Shown here: piece after piece, positions 35,642-44,591 of the stretch
Layout of the letters: every line of letters begins with the position of its first letter
Position numbering within the stretch: the stretch's first letter is position 1
Source: Armatimonadota bacterium
Lineage (GTDB): Bacteria > Armatimonadota > Fimbriimonadia > Fimbriimonadales > Fimbriimonadaceae
Direction: 5' to 3'
NCBI GenBank assembly: GCA_018268315.1
Contig: JAFDWU010000003.1
Location: 62,001 to 126,000, forward strand
Length of the DNA: 64,000 bases
The notes under the pieces: model-generated
Seen by the model: only the letters and a program-made list of their open reading frames with translations
What the model was told of the DNA's origin: nothing
The model's database searches: none
Translations under genes and position numbers: made by a program

Positions 35642-36179
35642 TAACCAAAATCCTGCGACCCCATCGACACCACTTCGTAATTCCGATCAAGTTCTAACGG
35701 ATGCCAGTCTGCAAAACGTCGTGCCAGAAGTGGTAATAGAAGGTCCTCGGGTCGGCGCTGCCTATGACAGTGCCGACGAGGCAGCCCTTGCCGCGTTGGT
35801 ATTGATCGAGCCCGTCTCGAGAAAAGAAATGAGAGAGTATGCTGGTTGGATCTATTTTAACATCAATACGAGGAAGTACTATTTCACGAAGGCTCGTAGA
35901 GGATCAGCGGACAACTCGGATGCTGGTCAACCGCCTGCTGGATCGGTTCCAATCGGCGTGTACCACACGCACGGCGGGCGTCCAGCAGGCAAGGCGGTTG
36001 CCACAGATGAACAATTCTCAGAAACCGATAAGTTCAAGGCGATTGCCAAGGCCCAGCTTGCTTTTTTGGCCACACCAGGAGGCCAATTTCTTAGGTTTAC
36101 GCCAAAACTTCTGCTGCCAGAAGACGAACAAGCGGCCAACCCCGTTGGACGGGTTTCTTCGCTATTGGTCGATCAGTAA
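35634..36179 (+). CDS. DUF4329-like protein with YHTHG motif
   Basis: 181 residues. Start at ATG 35634, overlapping the end of the previous gene (ATGGCTGA), so translational coupling is likely. After a disordered N-terminal 45 residues comes YDSADEAALAALVLIEPVSRKEMREYAGWIYF, then GVYHTHG and EQFSETDKFKAIAKAQLAFLATPGGQFLRF. This order (start-of-domain Ala-rich helix, YHTHG, F-S-x-x-D, L-x-T-P-x-G) matches DUF4329, which has JAB/deubiquitinase-like and toxin-tail relatives; the His-x-His suggests metal or nucleophile chemistry. Cytoplasmic, no signal. With its partner it could be an effector-carrier pair; not proven. Confidence 0.72.
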   Translation: MADNQNPATPSTPLRNSDQVLTDASLQNVVPEVVIEGPRVGAAYDSADEAALAALVLIEPVSRKEMREYAGWIYFNINTRKYYFTKARRGSADNSDAGQPPAGSVPIGVYHTHGGRPAGKAVATDEQFSETDKFKAIAKAQLAFLATPGGQFLRFTPKLLLPEDEQAANPVGRVSSLLVDQ

Positions 36180-36398
36180 GTTGCTCGCTTCCGAACTCTA
36201 TCGGAGGCTATCTAGCCGGGCCTCGATGCTGGTGTCTAGCCTCAGAACCATACTTCTGGTGTTGATGAGGGTGGACATCTTCCTAATATGGGCCGGGTCG
36301 ATAAGGGAATCTTTCTGGCATAGTCCGAAAAGCGCTGTTCTAGATCCTTGTTAGGGAACTGGCTCGAGCTTACGCACTGCTTACAATTCGGCGAAATC

Positions 36399-37169
36399 TT
36401 AAGAACCCGGTTCCTCTCTGAAGTCCGGATGCTTTTGGCAGAGCCGCAGGAAATCGCAGCTTGCACAAAGCGCCTTTGGACGTGGCTCAAGCTCGAAAAA
36501 CTCCTGCGTAACGATCTCGCCGCCTAACAACTGAATGTCCGCCTCAAGCTCGGCAAGTTGCTCAGCGGAGAGGGAAGCGGTGGCTTCCTCGCCCGTTCGC
36601 AACGCGATGATCGTCGCCCGAATCGGGCGATCTGGATGCAGCTTGGAAAGCAGAAGCTGATACACGCCCATCGCAAGATCATCCCCAACTTCCTCCGAAG
36701 AGATAGAAGACCGTCCGGACTTGTAGTCGATAATCTCCAGACTCCCGTCAGGATGCTCATCCACCCGGTCGAGCTGCCCAATGAGCGTGAAATCGGGGTA
36801 CTCGAACTTCAGCCGCTTCTCGATATAAAGCGGCTTGCCGGGACGGGGCTTTTGCTCAATCTCCTCCGACATCCGCTCCAGTATCTCGCGCCCCTCGCCG
36901 TACGCCTCCGACATCTCCTCCGGCGTCGAAAAGCCGGCGTCCACCCAGCTTTCGTCAAACGCCGCCATCAAAGTCTCGCGCACCGGCGCACCGGTTTGGT
37001 CCTCCGAGTAGAACTTCTCTAGCACCCGGTGCAGGGTCGTGCCGAAGGAGAAGTGGCGCTTGGCGCGAAGGTACAGCCGCCCGCGGCCATCCACGTAGGT
37101 CCAGCGATACCGGACCGGGCAGGCCAGGTAAGTGGACATCTTGCTGGGGCTGATAGTCGGCTTTGGCAC
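36399..37169 (-). CDS. PD-(D/E)XK nuclease with Cys cluster (RecB/Cas4-like)
   Basis: 256 residues, GTG start. The RecB-family nuclease motif set is present: FGTTLHRVLEKF (His of the G-x-x-x-H motif), GQLDRVD, and EIIDYKSGRSS (the E/D-x-K core), followed by the QxxxY helix (GVYQLLLSKL). Cysteines at residue 17 (LACPVRYR) and at the C-terminus (CASCDFLRLC) probably hold a 4Fe-4S cluster, as in Cas4 and AddB. It stands alone with no CRISPR or helicase gene; eight bases downstream of rqcH. The 36180-36398 stretch beyond its stop holds no gene. Confidence 0.88.
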   Translation of the reverse strand: MPKPTISPSKMSTYLACPVRYRWTYVDGRGRLYLRAKRHFSFGTTLHRVLEKFYSEDQTGAPVRETLMAAFDESWVDAGFSTPEEMSEAYGEGREILERMSEEIEQKPRPGKPLYIEKRLKFEYPDFTLIGQLDRVDEHPDGSLEIIDYKSGRSSISSEEVGDDLAMGVYQLLLSKLHPDRPIRATIIALRTGEEATASLSAEQLAELEADIQLLGGEIVTQEFFELEPRPKALCASCDFLRLCQKHPDFREEPGS

Positions 37170-37177
37170 CGCTTTTA

Positions 37178-38770
37178 TTATGGTTTCGGGGCGACGTTCA
37201 GCGTCTTCTCTCGCTCATAAACCACAAAACCAGGCGCCGCTCCGCGAGGCTTTCGAACGTGCTTACGTAGCGTGTAGTCTACCGCCACCAGCGAGGAGTG
37301 CTTTTGCGGGGAGTTCAGAGCGGCAAGCCTTGCTGCGAACTCGAGCACCGGGCGCTGGACGCTTTCCGGCTTGCCGTGGGTGCGAACCAGCACGTGGGCG
37401 CTGACCGCCCCGCGCACGTGCAGCCAGTAGTCGTTCGGTTTGGCAAGCTTCATCGTGAGGTAGTCGTTCGATGTGGCGTTCTCGCCGTAGAAGATTTCGT
37501 ATCCGCTTGGGCCGGTGACTTGGGCGACTCGGTGACCCTCAAACGGACGCTCCTCTTTCGCCTTCGCGGTGCCCGGTTGGCTTAGCCAGCGCGCCTTTCG
37601 CGCGCTGTCCTGCAGGTCTTCGACTTCTCTTTGCGTTGTTGCCGCCTGTAGGCGGGCGAGTATCCCTTCAAGCTGCAAGAGTTCATCGCGGAGGATCGTC
37701 AGGCGCTCGGCGTTCGCGCCAACGCGCTCCTTGGCATGCTTGGCTTTGGCAAACAGCTTCTCGGCGTTCTCGGTTACGGTGAGGCCCTGATCGAGGGCGA
37801 TGGTCAGCGGATTGCCTTCGTAATCGTAGACCTCGGCTTGCTCCGAACCATCTTCGATGGAGGCTTTGAACGCCAGCAGCAGCTCTGCCGCAATCTGATG
37901 TTCGCGAGACCGCTTGCTTTCCCCTTGTGCCTGCTCAAGCTTGCGAATCGCGGCGGAGCGTGCATCGCGGACCTTGGTCAGCTGACCCTGAAGGGTGGCG
38001 ATCGAGGCTGCCAACAGTTGACGCGGCGCCTCAATTTCACGGAACCGCTCGTAAGCGAGGCTAAACGATGGCTCGGCCGTCTCCTTAAGGCCAAGCGCGG
38101 CGGCGGAAATCGGATACGCGCCAAGCCCCTCCACCATCACCGGTGAGAACTGCCCGCTCTCAACAACTTGGCGCACACGCGCAAACATCGAAGGGTCCTT
38201 TTGCAGCAGGGAAACCAGAAATGGAGAAGCGCCTTCGCGCCCATCGAGCGCCTCGCCGGGGGCGGCTTCCAAAACAGAGCCGTTCGCGCTTCGTGGTGGA
38301 AGTAAGTAGGTTGCCCCTCCACTCAGTTCGCGGGTTCCGCTGGTGCGTTTCGCGACCGCCAATATCTTCTCCTGCCCCAGCAGGATGAGATTCGCCCGGT
38401 TCGGAATCAACTCGGCGATCAGCACGAAGACGCCATCGGCGTGTTTGAAGTCCAACCGCAGAATGCGGTCGAAATCCACCTGCTGCGCCGCAACCAGGCG
38501 GGCGCCCGCCATGCGCGCCTTAAGCGCTTGCGCCAGGGTTGGCACGGGTCGAGTTGGTTCCGGCACCACGGTGGTGAAGTACGCCGCCGGCTGCGCGCCG
38601 CAGTCCAGCTTGAAGAGCCCCAGCCCTTCGCGATAAAGCTCCAGCACAAGCTGGTTCGGCGCGGGCATGACCGCCTTCTGCAGCTTTCCGCCGACAAACG
38701 CCTGCAACTCCGCGGTTACTGCGGCAAGGCACAGGCTGTCGAACGGAATGCTGCGAGGGGCGGCGGCCAC
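37178..38770 (-). CDS. rqcH: RqcH/Rqc2-like NFACT protein
   Basis: 530 residues. NFACT-N (PFDSLCLAAVTAELQ, a G-rich turn and KLQKAVMP), two helical middle domains with a coiled-coil (RDARSAAIRKLEQAQGESKR ... about 270-400), and C-terminal NFACT-R with GYEIFYGENATSNDYLTMKLA and DYWLHVRGAVSAHVLV. RqcH binds stalled 50S-tRNA complexes and adds alanine tails. GTG start sits right after the stop of pepF. Second gene of a pepF-rqcH-nuclease operon. Confidence 0.92.
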   Translation of the reverse strand: MAAAPRSIPFDSLCLAAVTAELQAFVGGKLQKAVMPAPNQLVLELYREGLGLFKLDCGAQPAAYFTTVVPEPTRPVPTLAQALKARMAGARLVAAQQVDFDRILRLDFKHADGVFVLIAELIPNRANLILLGQEKILAVAKRTSGTRELSGGATYLLPPRSANGSVLEAAPGEALDGREGASPFLVSLLQKDPSMFARVRQVVESGQFSPVMVEGLGAYPISAAALGLKETAEPSFSLAYERFREIEAPRQLLAASIATLQGQLTKVRDARSAAIRKLEQAQGESKRSREHQIAAELLLAFKASIEDGSEQAEVYDYEGNPLTIALDQGLTVTENAEKLFAKAKHAKERVGANAERLTILRDELLQLEGILARLQAATTQREVEDLQDSARKARWLSQPGTAKAKEERPFEGHRVAQVTGPSGYEIFYGENATSNDYLTMKLAKPNDYWLHVRGAVSAHVLVRTHGKPESVQRPVLEFAARLAALNSPQKHSSLVAVDYTLRKHVRKPRGAAPGFVVYEREKTLNVAPKP

Positions 38771-40543
38771 TTAGGGAACCAGCTTCTCGAACCGCTCGAC
38801 ATCCTCGGTGATTACCGCGAGGCTGCCGCGCCAGAACTCGGGCGTTCGGATTTCGATGCCGAATTCCTTGGCGAGCGTCGATGCGTTCTGCATGCCGGTT
38901 GAGGAAAGCAGCTTGTCGTATCGCGGCAGGAAGGAGTTGCCTTCTTCCTTGTAAACGCGGTACAGGCCAAGCGCGAAGAGCATTCCGAACATGTAAGGGA
39001 AGTTATAGAAGTTGTTGCCCGGGCGGTAATAGTGCGGCTTTGCGGCCCACATGTACGGGTGGCGCAGCTCCGGATCAAGGCCATCGCCGTAGGTTTCATC
39101 TTGCGCCCACAGCATGATCTCGCAGAGCTCACTTGGGCTCAGTTCCGACTTTACACGCCGCTCCATCACCGTCTTCTCGAAGAGGAACCGGCTTGTGATG
39201 TCCACAACGACTTGACCCGCCCTCTGAAGGCTGGCTTCGATGATGGGAAGCTGATCATCTCCGCTCAGCTCGTTCAGCGCGTCCGCCTGCAGAATCGTCT
39301 CGCAGAAAATGCTGGCAGTCTCGGCGAGGCTGCTCGGGGTTTCCTGCTTCTGTAGATAGGTGCGTCCATCCAGGCACAAGTTGTGATAGGCGTGGCCAAG
39401 CTCGTGGGCGTGTACGCTCACCGAGCCAAACGCTGGCTTGAAGTTCAGAAGGATACGAGATTTGGGGCCGCCCGCCTCAATACAATACGCGCCGTCAACC
39501 TTGCCGTCGCGCGGGTCGACATCCACCCAGCGCTCGTTCCTGCTCATGCGGGCAAGGTCGCCCATCTTCTTTGAGTAGGAATCAAAGCTCTTCTCGACGA
39601 TCTTCTCGCCATCTTCATAGTCCCAGGTTCTGCTCTCGCTGCCAACGGGGGCGAAGATATCGAAGAACGCGAGCTGCTTCGTACCCAGATAGCGGGCCTT
39701 GGCTTTGAAGTACCTGCGAAGAGTGGGGAAGGACTCCTTGGCGGCGGTCATCATCGATTCGAGAGTCACTTCGTCCAGATTTTCAGAGAAGAGAGCTTCT
39801 TCGAGCGGCGACTTCCAGCCGCGCTTGGCGCATACGACTACGCTTGCGCCCTTAATGCCGTTGAGGGTCGCGGCGAAGACCTCTTCGCTCTCCTTCCAGG
39901 CCCTCAGCTCGGCTTCGTAGCCTGCTTTGCGGACCTCGCGATCAGGATCGTAGGCCAGGGTGCGCGCCTTGCTCATCGACATCACTTCCGGGCCGGTTGG
40001 CAACTCGACGGTGACCTTTAACTGGCTAGAACCGGTGCTGTGGAGTCGGCCCCATGCGATTTCTCCGCTGGCGGCGAGGTCGCTGGCAAGGGCCTCTTCA
40101 GCGGGCGACATCTGGCGGCTGGCCAGTGTGTGCATTTGCCGGATGTGGAATTCGTGATCCTTCGTGTAGGGGGTCTGGTTAATCAGATCGTCGGGGTTGG
40201 CGTTGCCGATGGCCGCGCACAAGGTCTTCATTGCCTTCTGAAAATCCTGGACGACGAAGGTGAATTCGCTTTGTGCCTTCTTGCCGGCGGCATGGCGGGT
40301 ATCGGTGGTGGTGACCATGTACAGGTAGGCGCGCACCAAGCCCAGTTCCTCGCCGAGGTTGTTGACGGATTCAAGAATGCCTGAAAAGCGCTGGGTGAAT
40401 TCCGCAGGAGAGCCGTTCAGGTCTGCCTCTAGCTTGGCAAGATTCTTCTTGCAGGATTCGACGGCGGCTTGGAATTCTTTCGATTCGACGCTCGGGAAAA
40501 TAGGCGTCAAATCCCAGGTGCGGGAGGTAATAACGGCTGACAT
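38771..40543 (-). CDS. pepF: M3-family oligoendopeptidase F
   Basis: 590 residues. Cytosolic zinc peptidase: the motif VHAHELGHAYHNL (HExxH) is intact; an N-terminal helical shell with LGLVRAYLYMVTTTD and a C-terminal part with GLYRVYKEEGNSFLPRYDKLLSSTG are typical of the M3B branch. It degrades small peptides. Start ATG 40543. First gene in the operon with rqcH. Confidence 0.93.
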   Translation of the reverse strand: MSAVITSRTWDLTPIFPSVESKEFQAAVESCKKNLAKLEADLNGSPAEFTQRFSGILESVNNLGEELGLVRAYLYMVTTTDTRHAAGKKAQSEFTFVVQDFQKAMKTLCAAIGNANPDDLINQTPYTKDHEFHIRQMHTLASRQMSPAEEALASDLAASGEIAWGRLHSTGSSQLKVTVELPTGPEVMSMSKARTLAYDPDREVRKAGYEAELRAWKESEEVFAATLNGIKGASVVVCAKRGWKSPLEEALFSENLDEVTLESMMTAAKESFPTLRRYFKAKARYLGTKQLAFFDIFAPVGSESRTWDYEDGEKIVEKSFDSYSKKMGDLARMSRNERWVDVDPRDGKVDGAYCIEAGGPKSRILLNFKPAFGSVSVHAHELGHAYHNLCLDGRTYLQKQETPSSLAETASIFCETILQADALNELSGDDQLPIIEASLQRAGQVVVDITSRFLFEKTVMERRVKSELSPSELCEIMLWAQDETYGDGLDPELRHPYMWAAKPHYYRPGNNFYNFPYMFGMLFALGLYRVYKEEGNSFLPRYDKLLSSTGMQNASTLAKEFGIEIRTPEFWRGSLAVITEDVERFEKLVP

Positions 40544-40602
40544 AGCACCAGGATACCAACGAACGGTGTTTCAGGGGAGTCCAAGAGCCCACTCCTTGTG
40601 CT

Positions 40603-41028
40603 CTATTGGCGACTCATAGTTCCTGTGTTGTCAAACGCGCAGAATTCCAGCAAATTCTGGTCCGGGTCGTAGAAGTAGATCGAAGTGGCCTTCATCCAAT
40701 CAAGCCGCACCGGGCCGTAAACCTTAACTCCCGCCTCCTCCAGCTTCTTCCCGGCTGGCTCAAGGTCCTGCGGCTGGATTCTGAACGCATAGTGAATCCG
40801 CCCAAATCGCTGCCCCTCGGGCAGCGCCGAGTGCTCCTCGAACAACAGCTTTCCCTTGTGAACCGCGAGATAGGCAGATTTCTCGGGCTCGCCGGTCCAG
40901 AACCAGGCCCAATTCTCGCTTGCCGGATTGACCGGATTGAGCCCAACGATTTCAGAGTAAAACTTGGCCGCCTTCGGCACGTCCTCAACCAGCAGCACAA
41001 TTTCCGATAGGCCTTGCGTCCAATTCAT
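40603..41028 (-). CDS. VOC (glyoxalase/bleomycin-resistance) family protein
   Basis: 141 residues. Paired beta-alpha-beta-beta-beta modules: IVLLVEDVPKAAKFYSEIVGLNP and HYAFRIQPQDLEPAGKKLEEAGV, with a final FYDPDQNLLEF carrying the usual metal Glu. Start at ATG 41028 where the fold begins; the frame is open to 41070 but adds nothing. Substrate unknown. Convergent with nothing; divergent from the hydrolase. Confidence 0.85.
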   Translation of the reverse strand: MNWTQGLSEIVLLVEDVPKAAKFYSEIVGLNPVNPASENWAWFWTGEPEKSAYLAVHKGKLLFEEHSALPEGQRFGRIHYAFRIQPQDLEPAGKKLEEAGVKVYGPVRLDWMKATSIYFYDPDQNLLEFCAFDNTGTMSRQ

Positions 41029-41086
41029 TCTCGTTCCTACGTCCTGAGCTATTGAACCGAATCCGATCATTGTCGTTCAACAAATC

Positions 41087-42022
41087 ATGCTTTCGCTTGC
41101 CGTTCTAATATCGCTGCTTCCAATGACGCAAACCGATTATTCCAACCCCGGAACCTACAACTTTGAGTCGGTCGTCACCGAATTCCAATCGACGAGCGGG
41201 CGCATGGTGCCTGTTCGTATTACCTTTCCGATCAACTGCCCTCACGCGCCGCTGATTGTGTTCAGTCACGGCTATTTAGGTTCGGAAGACGGCTATCGCT
41301 CGCTTACGAAGAACTGGGCATCCTATGGATTTGTCGTCATCCAGCCGCGCCACGCGGACTCCTTGACCGGCAAATCGCCGGAGGAGCGACGCCGGGCCGC
41401 AAGCTTTACTGATCCGACTGCCTTCGGCGACCCTCGCCAGCGGGTTGACGAAGTTCGGGAATGCGTTGATCACGCGGCCGGGTGGGCACGGCAGTACGGG
41501 TTTTCGGCGGACACCGCCCGGCTCGTTGTGGCTGGCCACTCTTACGGCGGACTCACCACTGAACTTGCCGCAGGCGCCAAGCCAAGGCGGCTGCAAGTGC
41601 AGCCTGAGCGACGCGCGCTTGGATACATGGTCTTGTCGGGGCAGGGAATTGGCCGAATGTTCAGCGAGGAGTCGTTTTCCAGCCTGACGAAGCCGATGCT
41701 GGTGGTAAGCGGCGATAACGACACTCTCGGCAAGATCGGCGTGCTGCCGGATCAGAACCCGATCTCGCGCAAAGACCCGTTCCTCCTAAGCCCTGGTGGC
41801 AACAAGTGGCTGCTGTGGCTCAAAGACGCCCACCATGACCTTGGCGGCATGAATGACACTCGCTACTACAAGTCAGGGCCGCATGATGAGGAAATGCTTG
41901 GCGCGCTGAAGGGAACAACCACTGCGTTCTTGCTCTCGCTCCTAAAGTCGGATACTGCCGCCCAACAGGCGATGAGGCGGGGACTAAACCTGCCTAGCCA
42001 GCATCAACTCATCTCGCGCTGA
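41087..42022 (+). CDS. exported alpha/beta-hydrolase (chlorophyllase/PAF-acetylhydrolase-like)
   Basis: 311 residues. N-terminal short hydrophobic stretch (MLSLAVLISLLPM) suggests an export signal. Core: PLIVFSHGYLGSEDGYRSL (oxyanion region), nucleophile elbow GHSYGG, then DNDT and HHDLGG as likely acid and His. The substrate-cap region is short. Probably an esterase/lipase; specificity unknown. Its end overlaps the convergent kdsA by 14 bases. Confidence 0.85.
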   Translation: MLSLAVLISLLPMTQTDYSNPGTYNFESVVTEFQSTSGRMVPVRITFPINCPHAPLIVFSHGYLGSEDGYRSLTKNWASYGFVVIQPRHADSLTGKSPEERRRAASFTDPTAFGDPRQRVDEVRECVDHAAGWARQYGFSADTARLVVAGHSYGGLTTELAAGAKPRRLQVQPERRALGYMVLSGQGIGRMFSEESFSSLTKPMLVVSGDNDTLGKIGVLPDQNPISRKDPFLLSPGGNKWLLWLKDAHHDLGGMNDTRYYKSGPHDEEMLGALKGTTTAFLLSLLKSDTAAQQAMRRGLNLPSQHQLISR

Positions 42023-42824
42023 CGCGGTGAAAGGCTACCGCTTGCTCAAGAAGCTCTCGGGCTTTGGAGAGTGGCCACTGGGTTTCCTTGTCGCTTGCGG
42101 CATTCGCCGGATCGGGATGGATTTCTAGAAAGAGGGCGTCGATGCCCACCGCGCACGCGGCGCGCACCATGGCAGGAATTGATTCCCGAACGCCGCCACT
42201 CGCGGTTCCTGCGCCGCCGGGCCGCTGGGCGGAATGGGTGGCGTCAAAGCACACAGGCGCGCCGTAGCTACGCATCACCTCAAGTCCGGGCATATCGACG
42301 ATCAGCGCGTTATAGCCAAACATCACGCCGCGCTCGGTCAGGATCAGCCCGTTCGCGCCGAACAGCTTCATCTTGTCCACGATGTTCTTAGCGTCGTGCG
42401 GCGCCATGAATTGGCCCTTCTTCACGTTCACTGGCTTGCCGGTTTTGGCGGCGGCCTCCAGAAGGTCGCTTTGGCGAGAAAGGAAGGCAGGGATTTGCAG
42501 AAGGTCAGCGCTTCTCGCAACAACGGCGGCCTGATCTGGCAGGTGGATGTCGGTTGTGGTGGGGACGGAGAACTGCTTGGCAATTTTGCTCAGGATCTCA
42601 AGCCCGGCGTCCATTCCTGCGCCGCGTGTCGAGGCGGCGGAGGTTCGGTTTGCCTTATCGAATGAGGCCTTAAAGATGTAGTTCAGTCCAAGTTCACGGC
42701 ATAGTTCCTGAACTTTGCCGGCAACTTCTTCGCACAGGGTCTGGGACTCGGCAAGGCATGGACCGCCAATAAGAGTGAGGGGGCCAGCGCCTACTTCAAC
42801 CGATCCGACTTTGACAACCGACAT
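42009..42824 (-). CDS. kdsA: 2-dehydro-3-deoxyphosphooctonate aldolase (KDO-8-P synthase)
   Basis: Condenses PEP and arabinose-5-phosphate to KDO-8-phosphate, first step to KDO for lipopolysaccharide inner core, marking a diderm envelope. 271 residues with LIGGPCLAES, FKASFDKANRTS, TTTDIHLPDQ, the PEP-binding VKKGQFMAP and EIHPDPANAASD. Start at ATG 42824, one base after the sdhB stop (TAGcATG); an ATG at 42836 would overlap it. The usual RGPG loop here is TRGAGM, a small variation. Confidence 0.92.
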   Translation of the reverse strand: MSVVKVGSVEVGAGPLTLIGGPCLAESQTLCEEVAGKVQELCRELGLNYIFKASFDKANRTSAASTRGAGMDAGLEILSKIAKQFSVPTTTDIHLPDQAAVVARSADLLQIPAFLSRQSDLLEAAAKTGKPVNVKKGQFMAPHDAKNIVDKMKLFGANGLILTERGVMFGYNALIVDMPGLEVMRSYGAPVCFDATHSAQRPGGAGTASGGVRESIPAMVRAACAVGIDALFLEIHPDPANAASDKETQWPLSKARELLEQAVAFHRVSAR

Positions 42825-42825
42825 G

Positions 42826-43599
42826 CTACGAGCCAACGAGCCCGATCCACTTTCGGACCTTGTAAGCCGTGGTGTCGCGGTTAAGCTGCGCGATCGCGCG
42901 GGTTAGCGGAACGTCCTTTGGGCACGCCTTCACACAGTTCTGAGCGTTGCCGCAGCCGGAGATGCCTTCCTCGGTGGTGAGAAACTCCATGCGCTCATTC
43001 TCAAGTGATTTGCCAACCGGGTGCATGTTGAAAAGCAGGGATTGTGCGAGTGTAGCCGGACCCACGAACGGCGATTTCTCGTTGACCTGCGGGCAGGCTT
43101 CAAGGCAGCAGCCGCACGTCATGCAGCGGGAAAGCGCATAGCGGAATTGGCGGACGTGGTCGTCTTGCGGCGGGGCCATGCCGAGATCGTAAGAGCCATC
43201 GATTGGCACCCAAGCGTTGGCCTTCTTCAAGTTCTGGAACATCTTCGAGCGGTCGACGATGAGATCGCGGATGAGCGGGAATTTGCTCATCGGTTCAAGG
43301 GTCACTTCGTAGGTATCGCCTCTCAACACACCAACATCTTCAATCAAAGCGGTGCAGGATTGGCGCACATGCCCGTTCACAAGCATCGTGCAGCTTCCGC
43401 AAACTTCTTCTAGACATGCGGCCTCCCAAGCCGGCGGCTCAACATTTTGGCCGTCGATGGTGGTGGGATTCTTGCGCACGTCCATGAGCGCGGAAATGAC
43501 ATTGAGCTTTTCGCGAAACGGGATATCGAAAGTCTCGAAGTGGCTTTCCGCACCGGCGGAAGCCTGTCGCTTGATTTTCAGCCTGACCGTGGTTGCCAT
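42826..43599 (-). CDS. sdhB: succinate dehydrogenase/fumarate reductase iron-sulfur subunit
   Basis: 257 residues. N-terminal 2Fe-2S domain with CLEEVCGSCTMLVNG and the fourth Cys in RQSC, then 4Fe-4S/3Fe-4S motifs CMTCGCCLEACP and CGNAQNCVKACP. Electrons go from the flavoprotein SdhA to quinone through these clusters. sdhA and typical sdhC/D are not next to it; the gene upstream is a 98-residue membrane protein. Confidence 0.94.
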   Translation of the reverse strand: MATTVRLKIKRQASAGAESHFETFDIPFREKLNVISALMDVRKNPTTIDGQNVEPPAWEAACLEEVCGSCTMLVNGHVRQSCTALIEDVGVLRGDTYEVTLEPMSKFPLIRDLIVDRSKMFQNLKKANAWVPIDGSYDLGMAPPQDDHVRQFRYALSRCMTCGCCLEACPQVNEKSPFVGPATLAQSLLFNMHPVGKSLENERMEFLTTEEGISGCGNAQNCVKACPKDVPLTRAIAQLNRDTTAYKVRKWIGLVGS

Positions 43600-43643
43600 T
43601 TGTTACCTTGACGATACTCGTTCGAAGCCATTTATTGCATGGG

Positions 43644-43940
43644 CTACTTGTGCAGCGGGCTCAAGAAGCCTTCTTCAAACAAGTATTCCATCCCGTAATA
43701 GGTTACGTTGATGATGATGCTTGCGAAGAGCAGGTTCATTAGGAAGGTAATCAGCTTCAAACCGTGCTTAGATGCCCACCGGTTTTGGGCCTTGAAGTGC
43801 TCCCAGGATTTCTCCCGCCTTTCAACCGGCACGCGCTCATAAAACGCGAACCGCTGCCAACGCCGGATGAGCGGGCGTCGGATGAACCAAAGCATCCCCC
43901 ACCAAATCCTCCTTGCTAGAAAAGCAGATAGCGCCGACAT
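43644..43940 (-). CDS. small membrane protein upstream of sdhB
   Basis: 98 residues, unrecognised. Basic N-terminal half (RRIWWGMLWFIRRPLIRRWQRF), one strong span LITFLMNLLFASIIINVTYYG, and a short tail. 44 bases separate it from sdhB on the same strand, so it might be an accessory or anchor subunit, but no heme-ligating His pattern of SdhC/D is visible. Confidence 0.6.
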   Translation of the reverse strand: MSALSAFLARRIWWGMLWFIRRPLIRRWQRFAFYERVPVERREKSWEHFKAQNRWASKHGLKLITFLMNLLFASIIINVTYYGMEYLFEEGFLSPLHK

Positions 43941-43995
43941 CGAGTTCTTAAAGTCCTTTGGTTAGCGCCGAGTTCCGCGCAAGGCATAATGAGCC

Positions 43996-44571
43996 GTGCG
44001 GCAACTTGACGTTAGGATTTTCTACGACGTTAATGGTTGGCCCGAAGCGCTCCGCCCCTTCTTCGTTTTCTTAAGCGAGGGCATTCGGGATTGGCCGCTT
44101 CGCCTTGCTTTTACGATTCTCGTACTTGCGATGATCTGGCGAGGAGGCAGGGCGCGCCCAGCAGTAATCCTCGCGCTGCTCAGTTGGCCGTTGGCCAACT
44201 TCATCACGGACCAGTTGAAGAATTCTCTACGGGTTCCTCGGCCGAACGTAGAGCTTGCCCACGTGGCCCTGCGGACCGACTACCTGACGAGTTTCGGCAC
44301 TGCCTCCGCCCACAGCGCGAATATGGCAGCGGTGGCGACCGTGTTTTGCTGGCGGTTAGGCTATTGGGGGCTTCCGTGGGTCCTGCTGGCGTTCTTAACC
44401 GGGCTTTCGCGCATTTACGTTGGCGTGCACTATCCCTCGCAAGTGCTGTTTGGATGGCTCTGCGGGGTGTTCGCCGCCTCACTGATCCTAACGATAGAAG
44501 ACCTTTTTCAGCGCCGCCGTCAATCCCCACCCACCCACGATGCGCCGTCTGAGACGGCGCATCTCCCCTGA
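43996..44571 (+). CDS. PAP2-family membrane phosphatase
   Basis: 191 residues, GTG start, about five to six spans. The three phosphatase motifs are present: KNSLRVPRP, SAHSANMA (P-S-G-H variant) and SRIYVGVHYPSQVLFGW. Likely dephosphorylates lipid phosphates such as undecaprenyl pyrophosphate or phosphatidate. A proline/histidine-rich tail follows. Ends 20 bases before the SDR gene. Confidence 0.9.
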   Translation: MRQLDVRIFYDVNGWPEALRPFFVFLSEGIRDWPLRLAFTILVLAMIWRGGRARPAVILALLSWPLANFITDQLKNSLRVPRPNVELAHVALRTDYLTSFGTASAHSANMAAVATVFCWRLGYWGLPWVLLAFLTGLSRIYVGVHYPSQVLFGWLCGVFAASLILTIEDLFQRRRQSPPTHDAPSETAHLP

Positions 44572-44591
44572 CGGCGGCGTAGGAACCAGCC

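Noticed and set aside
35839-36354. Overlapping plus-strand frame across the DUF4329-like gene
   Set aside because: The alternative frame has no motif, while the YHTHG frame shows a clear family pattern.
36399-37169. CRISPR-associated Cas4
   Set aside because: No repeats, cas1 or cas2 in the window; the fold is shared with general RecB-type nucleases.
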